From: Kribbella pratensis
GTDB taxonomy: Bacteria > Actinomycetota > Actinomycetes > Propionibacteriales > Kribbellaceae
Assembly: GCF_004366075.1 (NCBI RefSeq)
Contig: NZ_SODU01000002.1
Location: 62,001 to 126,000, forward strand
Length of the DNA stretch: 64,000 nt
Direction: 5' to 3'
The notes below the pieces were generated by a model, which was not told the DNA's origin, ran no database searches, and worked only from the letters and a program-made list of their open reading frames with translations. Shown piece after piece: positions 53,589-62,384 of the stretch. Each line of letters starts with the position of its first letter. Within the stretch, counting starts at the first letter, position 1. The translations under genes and the position numbers were made by a program.

Positions 53589-54683
53589 ATGTCGTTCCGC
53601 TCGAAGGGCCGTCCACTCGCAGTTGCGACCGCACTGGTCGGCAGCCTTGCCCTGGTCGCTCCGGCGACCGCCGACGCACACGGTTCGTCGCAAGCCCTCG
53701 CCGTACAGCAGGTCAATCTGGTTTCCGACGAGCCCGGGAAGGCCGTGCTTCAGGATCCGGATCTGGTGAATCCGTGGGGGCTGTCGCTGGGCGCGACGAC
53801 CCCGCTGTGGGTCTCGAACCAAGGTACGTCGACGTCCACGCTGTACTCGTCCGCGCCGGGTTCGGCCACCGTGACGAAGGTTCCGACCGTCCGCGTCACA
53901 GTGCCGCTGCCGACCGGGCAGGTGTCCAACGCGAGCACCTCGTTCGTGGTCAGCAACGCGACCGCGAGCGCCCCGGCCCGGTTCATCTTCGCGACCCTGA
54001 CCGGGCAGATCGCGGCCTGGAACCCGACGATCAACCCGCTGCTCGGGCCGGCCGACATCAAGGCGACCACGCCCGGCGCGGTCTACACCGGGCTGGCGAT
54101 CGCCGCGACGCCGGACCGGTTGTTCGCGGCCGACTTCGCCCGCGGGCGGATCGACGTGTTCGACGGGGCGTTCCAGCCGGTGCAGCTACCGAGGTGGGCG
54201 TTCCGCGACTTCTCACTGCCTCGCGGCTACGCGCCGTACAACGTGCAGACGCTGGGCGGGCGGATCTTCGTCACCTACGCCAAGCCGGACCCCAAGACCG
54301 GCCGCGCGACTCGCGGACAAGGCCTCGGCTTCGTCGACGAGTTCACGACCGACGGCAAGCTGGTCACCCGGGTCGCGTCTCGCAGCACTCTGAACGCCCC
54401 GTGGGCTCTCGCTCTCGCCCCTGCCGCCTGGGGTGCGCCGGCCGGCACGCTCCTGGTCGGCAACTTCGGCGACGGGCGGATCAACATTCTCGAACCCAGG
54501 TCCCACAACCGCTTCAGGCTCACCGGCCAGGTCCGCGCCACCACCGGCGAACCTCTCGCCGTCGAAGGCCTCTGGGCCCTCATCCCGGGCACACCCACCA
54601 CAGGCGGCACCGACGTCCTCTGGTTCTCCGCCGGCCCCGCCAACGAAACCCACGGCCTCCTCGGCCAACTCCGCAAACCGTAA
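53589..54683 (+). CDS. Secreted TIGR03118-family beta-propeller protein (364 aa)
   Basis: A signal peptide runs to about residue 30 (LALVAPATADAHG). The mature chain, with VQQVNLVSDEPGKAVLQDPD, LVNPWGLSLG and repeating DG/NF blades such as LLVGNFGDGRINI, matches the TIGR03118 family, which is often secreted and of unknown role. The ATG at 53589 follows AGGAAAG. The gene ends in a strong hairpin shared with the next gene. Confidence 0.88.
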   Translation: MSFRSKGRPLAVATALVGSLALVAPATADAHGSSQALAVQQVNLVSDEPGKAVLQDPDLVNPWGLSLGATTPLWVSNQGTSTSTLYSSAPGSATVTKVPTVRVTVPLPTGQVSNASTSFVVSNATASAPARFIFATLTGQIAAWNPTINPLLGPADIKATTPGAVYTGLAIAATPDRLFAADFARGRIDVFDGAFQPVQLPRWAFRDFSLPRGYAPYNVQTLGGRIFVTYAKPDPKTGRATRGQGLGFVDEFTTDGKLVTRVASRSTLNAPWALALAPAAWGAPAGTLLVGNFGDGRINILEPRSHNRFRLTGQVRATTGEPLAVEGLWALIPGTPTTGGTDVLWFSAGPANETHGLLGQLRKP

Positions 54684-54695
54684 CTTCTCACCGGA

Positions 54696-54741
54696 GTTGG
54701 GGAGGGTTTCGTGCCGTTCCGGGTACAAAACCCTCCCCAAC
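54696..54741. terminator. Bidirectional terminator hairpin
   Basis: GTTGGGGAGGGTTT and its exact complement form a 14-bp stem with an 18-base loop, ended by A/T runs on both sides. It lies between the convergent TIGR03118 and cupin genes. Confidence 0.85.
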
Positions 54742-54757
54742 CCGGGCCGTCTCGGGG

Positions 54758-55318
54758 TCAGTCGATGGGGCGGAGCTCGTCGGCGTACGAGACGGAGACC
54801 CGGCGGAGTACGCCGTCCTTGACCGAGTACTGGCCCATGCGCCACAGGGGCGGGCTGTAGGCGTGGACGGTGACGCTGCCCTTGTCGAGGCCGGTGAGGC
54901 GGTGGATGTGGTCGGGGCCGAAGCCGTAGACGTCACCCGCCTCCACCTCGGTCTCGATCGACTCGGTACCGATCGCGAGATTGTGCTCGACAAGCTTGCC
55001 GCGGGCAACGGCCACCGCGCCGGACGAGACGTCGTGATCGTGCCAGCCGGTGTCGTTCACGGGCGTCCAGCAGATCAGCCAGACGTCGACGTTCGCGTCT
55101 CGGTGGAGTGAAGCGAAGACCCGCTCCTCGTCGCTGTACGCGACCTGGTCCTCCCACAGGTGCGGCTGCGCCGCGATCGACGCGGCCAGCTCGGACAGCT
55201 CCGCGGGTGTCAGGTCGCGGCCCGGAAGGTCGTCCAGCGACAGACAGTTGTTGAGCTCCACGAGCCGGCTGGCCTGGCGCGCCGGGACGTTGGGTACGTC
55301 GATTGGCTGAGCAGTCAT
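54758..55318 (-). CDS. Cysteine-dioxygenase-like cupin protein (186 aa)
   Basis: The iron ligands of the cupin are visible: H93 and H95 in GWHDHDVSSGAVAV, and H137 in GPDHIHRL. The tail VTVHAYSPPL is typical of type I cysteine dioxygenase-like proteins. Cys-Tyr crosslink residues were not identified, so a thiol dioxygenase other than CDO is also possible. Its start overlaps the amidohydrolase stop by four bases. Confidence 0.87.
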   Translation of the reverse strand: MTAQPIDVPNVPARQASRLVELNNCLSLDDLPGRDLTPAELSELAASIAAQPHLWEDQVAYSDEERVFASLHRDANVDVWLICWTPVNDTGWHDHDVSSGAVAVARGKLVEHNLAIGTESIETEVEAGDVYGFGPDHIHRLTGLDKGSVTVHAYSPPLWRMGQYSVKDGVLRRVSVSYADELRPID

Positions 55319-56217
55319 TGCACTCCCCTCTCAGGAGTAGCTGTACCGGTGCCGAACAGCAGCCGGTGTGGATTGTCGTGGCGGATCACCGCGGTCGCGG
55401 CGTCGCCCTGGCGGAGCTCGATGCTGTCGGCGTACGGCCGGTCGGTGCCGTGCACGACCTGGTCGATGCCGAGTACCCGTGCGACCGCATCGATCCCTTG
55501 CGGGCCGTAGCTCGACGTGTCGACGTACAGGTTCGGGTCGATGGTGCCGAGCCGGCCGCCGCGCGCGGTCAGCCGCTCGTGGTGCACGGGCGCAAGACCG
55601 GCGGCAGCAACGAAGCACAGGCGAAGATCAGGGTACGAGCGTCGCCCGCCGAAGGCATGCCACGCCCACCAGGCCGCCTGCAACTGTGTCGTGTAGTCGA
55701 CGACCGGCGCCCACCACCCCGGCGCCTCGGTCGGTCGCGCCGTACCGGGGTGGACCAGGATCGGCCTGCCCGCCCGCTCGGCGACGCGCAGCAACTCTGC
55801 CTGAGCCTCCCAACCGGTGGGTTCAGCAAGCACATGAGCCGGTAGCTGCAGTCCCAGGAATCCCTTGTCCAGAAGGGATTCCAGCCCGGCAACATCAGGA
55901 TCGACCAGATCAACGGAAGCCCACGCGCGGAACGGCTTCGGGAACTCCGCCGCCCCGTCGTGCCAGGCGGCGAGCAGCTCCGCGTCCCCGAGTTCCTCGA
56001 CACCGAGCGGACTCGACAGCGACACCGCGGCCAGCGTCGTACCGGAGTCCTCCTCCAGCGCGACCCGCTTGCCGAGCTCGTGCGCCGCCGGATCCACGTC
56101 GTACGGCGCTTCGCACGTGGTGTGCAGCGTCCAGCCGTCGAGGTACGGCGGCTCGCGGCGGGCCCGGAGCCGCTCGACGAACGCTTCCGGCCAGAGATGC
56201 TGATGGACGTCGATCAT
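55315..56217 (-). CDS. Amidohydrolase_2-family metal-dependent hydrolase (300 aa)
   Basis: The start MIDVHQHLWPEAFVERLRAR gives the HxH metal pair; further ligands are in ILVHPGTARPTEAPGWWAP and VVHGTDRPYADS. This is the ACMSD/4-sulfomuconolactonase-like group of TIM-barrel hydrolases or decarboxylases. Coupled to a thiol-dioxygenase-like gene and opposite a LacI regulator, it is probably catabolic. Substrate unknown. Confidence 0.88.
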   Translation of the reverse strand: MIDVHQHLWPEAFVERLRARREPPYLDGWTLHTTCEAPYDVDPAAHELGKRVALEEDSGTTLAAVSLSSPLGVEELGDAELLAAWHDGAAEFPKPFRAWASVDLVDPDVAGLESLLDKGFLGLQLPAHVLAEPTGWEAQAELLRVAERAGRPILVHPGTARPTEAPGWWAPVVDYTTQLQAAWWAWHAFGGRRSYPDLRLCFVAAAGLAPVHHERLTARGGRLGTIDPNLYVDTSSYGPQGIDAVARVLGIDQVVHGTDRPYADSIELRQGDAATAVIRHDNPHRLLFGTGTATPERGVQ

Positions 56218-56247
56218 CGGCCCCTCCCCTCGCCTGTTTGATCAAAT

Positions 56248-56283
56248 TGAAGCGCTTCAGGATGATTAGAGTGAAGCGCTTCA
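56248..56283. promoter_or_regulatory. Two perfect LacI-type operators in the amidohydrolase/lacI divergent promoter
   Basis: TGAAGCGCTTCA occurs perfectly at 56248-56259 and 56272-56283, centres 24 bases apart. The central CG and dyad are the classic LacI/GalR half-sites. A third dyad, TTTGATCAAA, lies just beside at 56237-56246. Confidence 0.9.
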
Positions 56284-56327
56284 AAGGGCGGTCTGTCAAG
56301 TTTCTGTCCACGGCGACGGCTAGGGTC

Positions 56328-57344
56328 ATGGACATGTCCGGAACCAGCCGGAGGCCGACCCTCAAGGACATCGCCGCCGAGACCGGGCTCTCGATGGCCG
56401 CCGTGTCGTACGCGCTGCGCGGTCTGCACGGCACGCCCGAGACCCGGCAGCGGGTCCAGGACGCCGCCGACCGCCTCGGCTACCAGGCCGATCCGGTCGC
56501 TCGCGCGCTCGCCTCCGGCCGCAGCGGCTCCATCGGCGTGCTCTGTGCCTCGCTCGAGGATCTCTGGCAGCAACGCGTCGCGGCCGCGCTCGGCCGCGAA
56601 CTCCTGGCCCCGGACCGGAACGCCTGGATCATCGACTCGGCCGGCGACGCCGACCGCCAACTCGAGCTCGCCCAGCACCTGGTCGACCACCGCGCCGACG
56701 CGATCGTGGTGATCCCGATCGACCCGGCCGCGAAGGGCTGGGCCAAGATCGCCCAGCAGGCGCCGGTGATCGCGATCGGCGACGCGCTGCCCGGCGCGAA
56801 GGCGAAGTCCGAGGTGATCCTCGACAACGAGTCCGGCGTGAGTACGGCGCTGCGTCGCCTGTCGGACGCCGGCCACCGCGACATCGCCGTACTGAGTCCG
56901 ACCCGCCGCCTCGAAGTCGAGCGCTCCGCCGAGGAGATCGCGCAGCGGGTGGCCGCCGATCTCGGCCTGAAGATCCGCCTGCTGCAATGCCCGCACGACC
57001 TGGCCGGCGCGACCGCCGTCGCCCGGACGCTGCTCTCCGGCACCGCGCGCCCGACCGGCATCCTCGCGCTCGCCGACTCGATGGCCTTCGGGGTGTACGC
57101 CGCCGGCCGAGAGCTCGGCCTGCGCATCCCGGACGACCTGTCGCTGCTCGGGTACGACGACCAGCCGATGTCCCAGCTGCTCACGCCGCCGCTCTCGACC
57201 TTCCACTGGCCGCTCGACGACCTGGTCAGCCACGTCGTCTCCCGCGTCACGTCCGCCGTCGACACCAACCGCCGGGTCCGCCGGACCACGCTCACCCCGA
57301 CCCTGATCGAACGCGGCTCGGTCGCCGCCCCGCCCAGCAAGTAG
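56328..57344 (+). CDS. LacI-family transcriptional regulator (338 aa)
   Basis: The HTH is RPTLKDIAAETGLSMAAVSY with the hinge GYQADPVARALASGR. The periplasmic-binding-type effector domain follows (GSIGVLCASLEDLW, PDDLSLLGYDDQP). The start is taken at ATG 56328, with another ATG two codons later. The frame upstream to 55368 is a shadow of the amidohydrolase gene. It presumably represses the divergent amidohydrolase-cupin pair through the two perfect operators. Confidence 0.94.
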   Translation: MDMSGTSRRPTLKDIAAETGLSMAAVSYALRGLHGTPETRQRVQDAADRLGYQADPVARALASGRSGSIGVLCASLEDLWQQRVAAALGRELLAPDRNAWIIDSAGDADRQLELAQHLVDHRADAIVVIPIDPAAKGWAKIAQQAPVIAIGDALPGAKAKSEVILDNESGVSTALRRLSDAGHRDIAVLSPTRRLEVERSAEEIAQRVAADLGLKIRLLQCPHDLAGATAVARTLLSGTARPTGILALADSMAFGVYAAGRELGLRIPDDLSLLGYDDQPMSQLLTPPLSTFHWPLDDLVSHVVSRVTSAVDTNRRVRRTTLTPTLIERGSVAAPPSK

Positions 57345-57515
57345 GCGAAGCGGCGGCTGATACGCGACAGGTTCCACGCGCTCGAAACTAGACTAATCCA
57401 CTGTACTTACTGCCCCTTGTCCATGATCCGGACGTCGGCGTGCGCCTCGGTCCTCGCGGCCGCCCAGCCTGCTGTGGTGCACTGGAGGCAATTGGTGGAT
57501 CGCCGGGGGGTGATC

Positions 57516-60392
57516 ATGACAGACGGCCTTGTCGGGAGGGACCGAGAGCTCGCCACCCTGTCGGCCTGCCTCGACGCCGCTGGGACGGGCCGGCCACAGC
57601 TCGTCATCTGTCGCGGCGAGCCCGGCGTCGGCAAGACCCGACTGGCCCGGGAGTTGGTGGCGCGCGCCCGCGAGGAAGGGTTCCTGACCGGTTTCGGTGC
57701 AGCACTCGAGGCCTCCGGGGCTCCGCCGTACTGGTGCTGGTGGCAGGCACTGCGCGAAATCGACGAGGTCGTCGGTCTGGAGGAGCTGGCGCGGGAACGC
57801 GGCCTGCAGGCCCAGCTGTCGGGTCTGCGCGACACCGGCCGTCCCCAGCTGGGGACGACTCCTGAAGACCGGTTCCGGCTCTTCGACGGCATCGCGCGGC
57901 TGATACGGGAGGTGGCCCGGCGGTCGTCTCTGTTGCTGGTGCTCGATGACATGCACTGGGCCGACGAGGCCAGCCTTCGACTGCTCCAGCACGTGGTGAA
58001 AGCGCTGCAGGACGAGCGGCTGCTGCTGCTGGTCAATTCGCGCCGACAGGCAGGAGGCCAGGAGATCGACGTCCTTGGCACCCTGCTGAGCGAGCCGGCG
58101 GCCACAGACCTGGCACTCGGCGGACTGGACTGTACGGCGGTGCGCCGGCGCCTCGTCGGGATCACCGGACGGGCCGTCGACGATGCCCTGGTCGAGCGGG
58201 TCCGTGCCTCGACCGGCGGCAACCCGTTCTTCGTGGGGGAGGTCGGCCGCGCGCTTGCTGCCGGACCGGATCCGGGTCGGGTACCGGTGACCACCGCGTT
58301 GCGGGCGGCGATCGCCGAGCGCCTGCGCAGCCTGGCACCCGCCGCAGCGGAGGTGGTCCGGGCAGCGGCCGTCCTGGGTGCGGAGGTGTCGGTTCCGGAA
58401 CTCGCCAGACTGGCCGACGCCGACCCGACAGAGGTTGTGCGGCTGCTCGGTGAGGCACAGGACGCCGCGCTGCTCCAGCCTGCGGACGACGCCGGGCGGT
58501 GGCGATTCGACCACGCGATCGTGCGGGACGCCGTGCTCGACGCGCTACCGATGCGGACGCGCGGCGCGCTCCACCGGGCGGCGGCCGAAGCACTGGAAGC
58601 ACGCGTGGGCGCGTGCCCTGGTGCCCACGTAGGCGACATCGCCCACCATCGCGCCGAGGCGGCGGTCGTCGGGGACGACCGCCTGGTCGCCGCAGTTTGG
58701 CTCGAACGCGCCGCCGTGCGGGCGATGGGCCAGCTGGCGTTCGAGGACGCGGCGCTGCTGCTGCGTCGTGCACTCGCCCTGGCGGAGGCCGAGCTGGCGC
58801 CCGTCGACCGGGTTCGCCTGCTACTGCTGGTCGGGCGCGCCGACCACCTTGCGGGGAACCTCGCCGGGCGGCTCCAGGCCTGCCTGGACGCTGCGGACGT
58901 CGCCCGCGAGCTCGGGCGGGCAGACCTCCTGGCCGAGGCGGCGCTCGTCATGGAGGTGACTGCGAGCGCGCCGGGCTTCGAAGTCGTAACCCGGAGGCTG
59001 TGCAAGGAGGCCCTGGCCGCGCTCGGCTCGGAGCCCACGTCACTGCGGGCGCGGCTCCTCGCCCGGGTGGTGGACACCCACATGTTCGGCAGCGACCTCG
59101 AGAGGGTCGCCCCCGAGAGCGACGAAGCGCTCGCCATCGCGACGGCCTGCGACGACGCGGCGGCGCTGGGTGCGGCGATGGCGGCCCGCCGGATCGTCTG
59201 CGCCGGCCCCGGCGGACTGGCGGAGCGGGAGATCCTGGCCGCGCGGATGCTCGAGCTGGCTGCGCGGGACGGCGACCCGCCCACCGAGCTGGCGGCTCGC
59301 CTGTGGCAGATCGATGCGTCGAGCGAGCGCGGCGACCTCCAGCGGGTGGCAGACGAGGTCGACGCCCTGGCCCGGTGCGCCTCATCGCTCGGCTGGCTCA
59401 CCGCCCGCTTCGAGGTAGCGAGGTGCCGTGCGGTCCTGGCGCAGGCGCAGGGCCGGTACGCCGACGCGGTGCGGCTCGAGGACACGGCCTACGAACTCAT
59501 GAAGGCGCGGGGCCTGGCGTCGACCCTCGTACTCAGGTCGGGACTGCTGCCCGTGGTCGGCCGCCACGTCGGACCGGACCGGCGGTCGATGGACGCCAGC
59601 GCGATGATGTCGGGCGACCCGGAGGTCCTGCGTCGCTTCGGGCTGATTGCCCACGTGGCCGCCGCGCACGCCCACGCGACGGCGGGCGAGCTCGGAGAGG
59701 CAGAGCGGCTCTATCGCGCGTCGGGTTCGGTCGAGTCCTGGCGTCCGCCGCCGCACGTGGTGCTGCTCGTCGACGCTTTCGGTATCGCGGTGTCGGACGT
59801 TCTCGGCGACGCCGGAGACCTGTCCTACTTGCGCGATCGTCTCGCCGCCCATCGCGGCCACCATGTCGTGAGTGGCATTGCCCAGATCTGCTACTTCGGA
59901 CCGGTCGAGCTGTGGCTCGGCGTGGCCGCGCACCGGCTCGGACTCTTGGACGAGGCCGTAGCCGACCTCGAGCAGGCCGATGCCCACTGTGCGCGCGCCG
60001 GCGCCGCAGGCTTCCGGGTGGAGGCCCAGATCCGCCTCGCCGCCGTGCTGGCCGACCGGCGCGGTCACGGCGACCTGACCCGGGCGGGTGTCCTACTCGG
60101 TGTGGCGGCTCCGACAGCGCGCCGGCTCGGTATGACGCCGTACGTCGCGACTGCCGCGGCGGTCCAGGCCGAGGTGGACCGGCTCGCCGGCGTCGTCGCA
60201 CTGTCGCCGCGAGAGACCGAGGTGGCACGGCTGGTGGCGGAAGGGCTGACCAACCGCGAAATCGCGGCGCGCCTGGTGCTTTCGGAGCGCACCGTCGAGC
60301 AGCACGTGCGGAGCGTGCTGGCCAAGCTGGGGCTGACCAACCGTGCGCAGGTGGCCGCCTGGGCTGCGCATCGGGTTGCGTACCACGCCTGA
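57516..60392 (+). CDS. LAL-type LuxR-family ATPase regulator (958 aa)
   Basis: Domain order is typical of large ATP-binding regulators of the LuxR family. The ATPase has Walker A GEPGVGKT at 34-41 and Walker B LLLVLDDMHWADEASLR. A long TPR-like helical middle follows. The C-terminus has the LuxR HTH LSPRETEVARLVAEGLTNRE with LSERTVEQHVRSVLAKLGL. The ATG at 57516 is preferred to 57417 because the P-loop region then begins at the usual distance. Such regulators often switch on small secondary-metabolite clusters; it precedes a methyltransferase gene in the same direction. Confidence 0.92.
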   Translation: MTDGLVGRDRELATLSACLDAAGTGRPQLVICRGEPGVGKTRLARELVARAREEGFLTGFGAALEASGAPPYWCWWQALREIDEVVGLEELARERGLQAQLSGLRDTGRPQLGTTPEDRFRLFDGIARLIREVARRSSLLLVLDDMHWADEASLRLLQHVVKALQDERLLLLVNSRRQAGGQEIDVLGTLLSEPAATDLALGGLDCTAVRRRLVGITGRAVDDALVERVRASTGGNPFFVGEVGRALAAGPDPGRVPVTTALRAAIAERLRSLAPAAAEVVRAAAVLGAEVSVPELARLADADPTEVVRLLGEAQDAALLQPADDAGRWRFDHAIVRDAVLDALPMRTRGALHRAAAEALEARVGACPGAHVGDIAHHRAEAAVVGDDRLVAAVWLERAAVRAMGQLAFEDAALLLRRALALAEAELAPVDRVRLLLLVGRADHLAGNLAGRLQACLDAADVARELGRADLLAEAALVMEVTASAPGFEVVTRRLCKEALAALGSEPTSLRARLLARVVDTHMFGSDLERVAPESDEALAIATACDDAAALGAAMAARRIVCAGPGGLAEREILAARMLELAARDGDPPTELAARLWQIDASSERGDLQRVADEVDALARCASSLGWLTARFEVARCRAVLAQAQGRYADAVRLEDTAYELMKARGLASTLVLRSGLLPVVGRHVGPDRRSMDASAMMSGDPEVLRRFGLIAHVAAAHAHATAGELGEAERLYRASGSVESWRPPPHVVLLVDAFGIAVSDVLGDAGDLSYLRDRLAAHRGHHVVSGIAQICYFGPVELWLGVAAHRLGLLDEAVADLEQADAHCARAGAAGFRVEAQIRLAAVLADRRGHGDLTRAGVLLGVAAPTARRLGMTPYVATAAAVQAEVDRLAGVVALSPRETEVARLVAEGLTNREIAARLVLSERTVEQHVRSVLAKLGLTNRAQVAAWAAHRVAYHA

Positions 60393-60440
60393 GTGGATCC
60401 ACGGATCCCGCGGACGGGCAGGCGCCCCTACGGTGCGGTC

Positions 60441-61445
60441 ATGACCACCGACACCGCTTCCGCTGCCACGCCCGTCCACGAGACCGTACGGTCCCTGATC
60501 AACGCCGCCATACCGGCGCGTTGCCTGCACCTGGTCGCCGAGCTCGGGGTGGCCGACCAGGTCGAAGGCGAGATCGACGTCGCCGCGCTGGCCGAGCGTT
60601 GCGCGGTGGATCCCGACTCTCTCGACCGTGTGCTCAGGCTGCTGGTCAGCTACGGCGTCTTCACGCGCCGCGGGTCGACGTACAGCCATAACGACGCCTC
60701 CGCGCTGCTCCGCTCCGACCACCCCAGGTCGATGCGCGCCTTCGCGCAGATGATGGGCCTGCCGGTCTTCGACCAGACCTTCGCCCGGCTCACTCACACG
60801 CTCGCGACCGGCGCGCCGGCGATCGAGAGCGTCTCCCCGGGCGGCCTGTGGACCTATCTGCGGTCCAATCCGGAAGCGGCCGAGACCTTCAACCGGGCCA
60901 TGGAGGCGAAGGCGCAGGCCGATATCGGCGCCGTGGTGTCCGCCTACGACTTCCAGCCGTTCGCCACGGTCGCGGACATCGGAGGCGGACGCGGTCACCT
61001 GCTACGGGCCGTCCTCGAGGCGGCTCCGGGTGCGCGGGGCATTCTGTTCGAGCTGCCCGGAGTGGTGGACTCGTTGCCGGAGCCCGGCCCGGGCCTCGGC
61101 TACCACCGCGGCGACTTCTTCGTGGACCCCTTGCCGCGTGCCGACTGCTACGTACTGATGGAAATCATCCACGACTGGGACGACGCCGAGGCGACCGCGA
61201 TCCTGCGCGCGATCCGCAGCGCGGCCTCGCCCGGCGCGACCGTGCTGATCGTCGAGGGCATCCGCGACGACGACGTCGACGACCCCCGCGCGGCCACCCT
61301 CGACGTGATCATGCTGGCGCTCACCGGCGGCCGGGAGCGTACGCCGGCGCAACTCGGCGCACTCCTCGGCGACGCCGGGTTCCGCACCACCACCGTCATC
61401 GACACCCCGAGCGCCATGCGGGTGCTCGAGGCCGTGGCGATCTGA
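60441..61445 (+). CDS. SAM-dependent O-methyltransferase (334 aa)
   Basis: A dimerisation domain comes first (ARCLHLVAELGVADQVEGEI), then the SAM motif VADIGGGRGHLLRAVLEAAP and the catalytic histidine region MEIIHDWDDAEA. This is the plant-like methyltransferase_2 family, which methylates hydroxyls of aromatic secondary metabolites. It lies 48 bases after the LAL regulator and 27 bases before the deazaflavin protein, so a small operon is likely. Confidence 0.92.
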   Translation: MTTDTASAATPVHETVRSLINAAIPARCLHLVAELGVADQVEGEIDVAALAERCAVDPDSLDRVLRLLVSYGVFTRRGSTYSHNDASALLRSDHPRSMRAFAQMMGLPVFDQTFARLTHTLATGAPAIESVSPGGLWTYLRSNPEAAETFNRAMEAKAQADIGAVVSAYDFQPFATVADIGGGRGHLLRAVLEAAPGARGILFELPGVVDSLPEPGPGLGYHRGDFFVDPLPRADCYVLMEIIHDWDDAEATAILRAIRSAASPGATVLIVEGIRDDDVDDPRAATLDVIMLALTGGRERTPAQLGALLGDAGFRTTTVIDTPSAMRVLEAVAI

Positions 61446-61472
61446 CGACACCTACCGACTCGAGGAGGAGTC

Positions 61473-61970
61473 ATGGCCACCGAATCTGCGACCGGTGTCC
61501 GCCTGGTGCCACCGCCCCCACGCTGGGTGCTGCGGACGATGAACCACGTGATGCGGCCGCTGCTCGCCTCACCGCTCGGCAGGCGAATGGACGGCGTCAT
61601 GTTGCTGGAGTTCCAGGGCCGGCGCTCGGGCCGTACCATCCGGGTCCCCGTCAACCTGAACCGCGTGGACGGAGTCTTCATGGCCTTCACCGAGGCGCCG
61701 TGGCGGCACAATTTCGTGACCCGCACGCCCGTAACCCTGACCTACCGAGGCCGGGCGCACCACACCCACGGCACGCTGGTGCGCCTCACCCCGGACGAGA
61801 TGGGTGCGGCCGTCCGCAAGTCGCTGGACAGCGGTGGCTCGGCGCAGCGGATGGGGATCCGCAGTCCGAAGGGGCACGAGCCGACCGCCGAAGAGCTCGC
61901 CGCACTAGCTCCGGCCCTGGGCAGGTGCGCAATCCGCCTCGAGCTGGAGCCCGCGGCCCTCGAGGAATGA
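61473..61970 (+). CDS. F420/deazaflavin-dependent nitroreductase-family protein (165 aa)
   Basis: The split-barrel fold of the Ddn/DUF385 family is shown by MLLEFQGRRSGRTIRVPVNL and PWRHNFVTRTPVTLTYRG. These bind F420H2 or a flavin; the conserved Arg-Ser-Gly-Arg segment fits. GAGGAG precedes the ATG. It probably reduces a product of the same small gene group. Confidence 0.88.
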   Translation: MATESATGVRLVPPPPRWVLRTMNHVMRPLLASPLGRRMDGVMLLEFQGRRSGRTIRVPVNLNRVDGVFMAFTEAPWRHNFVTRTPVTLTYRGRAHHTHGTLVRLTPDEMGAAVRKSLDSGGSAQRMGIRSPKGHEPTAEELAALAPALGRCAIRLELEPAALEE

Positions 61971-62093
61971 CCGGCAAAGGCTTCTGACGATATGGCCGTG
62001 ACAGGCAGCCTCGCCTAATGCCCGAGATCGCGGCGACCGGCGCTCAGCCGCGTACCCACCCGCCTGCCCGCGCCAGCCAACCGACACACGAGC

Positions 62094-62170
62094 AGATATC
62101 CCCGCGCGTTCTGGGTTCTCCCTTCCTACACCAGCAGAGAACCCATCACAGCAGGAGATATCCCCTCGCG
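62094..62170. repeat. Hairpin flanked by 15-bp direct repeats
   Basis: AGATATCCCCGCGCG at 62094-62108 recurs as AGATATCCCCTCGCG at 62156-62170, one mismatch. Between them TGGGTTCTC at 62112-62120 faces GAGAACCCA at 62137-62145, a perfect 9-bp stem with a 16-base loop. The symmetric arrangement is unlike a simple terminator. Confidence 0.65.
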
Positions 62171-62185
62171 TGAGCTACCCCGTGG

Positions 62186-62305
62186 CGGTGGGTGCACGGC
62201 GCGGGTCGGTGGGCGGTGCTGGTGGGTCGGCGGCTGGCAGGGCGGGTGGGTCGGTGGGTGCGCAGCGCGGTGGGTTGGTGGGTTGGTAGCGGGCGGGGTG
62301 GAGGT
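62186..62305 (+). repeat. G-run tract with degenerate direct repeats, quadruplex-capable
   Basis: About a dozen runs of three or more G in 120 bases, separated by 1-9 bases, mostly as GGTGGGT or GGTCGGTGGG. A 19-base unit, CGGTGGGTGCACGGCGCGG, recurs at 62252 with two changes. The C-rich complement is the transcribed side if the protease transcript reads past its terminator. Confidence 0.65.
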
Positions 62306-62314
62306 GGAATGCCG

Positions 62315-62348
62315 GAAGGCCGGTCGAGCTGGTGCTCGGCCGGCCTTC
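62315..62348 (-). terminator. Terminator hairpin after the M36 protease gene
   Basis: GAAGGCCGGTCGAGC at 62315-62329 pairs with GCTCGGCCGGCCTTC at 62334-62348, one G-T style mismatch in 15. It lies 37 bases past the stop of the minus-strand protease. Confidence 0.8.
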
Positions 62349-62384
62349 TCGGGGGAGGTACTGCGTTGTTGCGGGGGTGCTGGG

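Larger units (their letters stand above)
61971..62384. other. 414-bp non-coding stretch with repeats and a G-run tract
   Basis: No gene could be supported; an Arg/Trp/Gly-rich frame at 62192-62425 looks like a product of the G-rich sequence. The stretch holds a hairpin flanked by direct repeats (62094-62170), a G-run tract (62186-62305) and a terminator hairpin (62315-62348), each listed separately. Confidence 0.7.
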
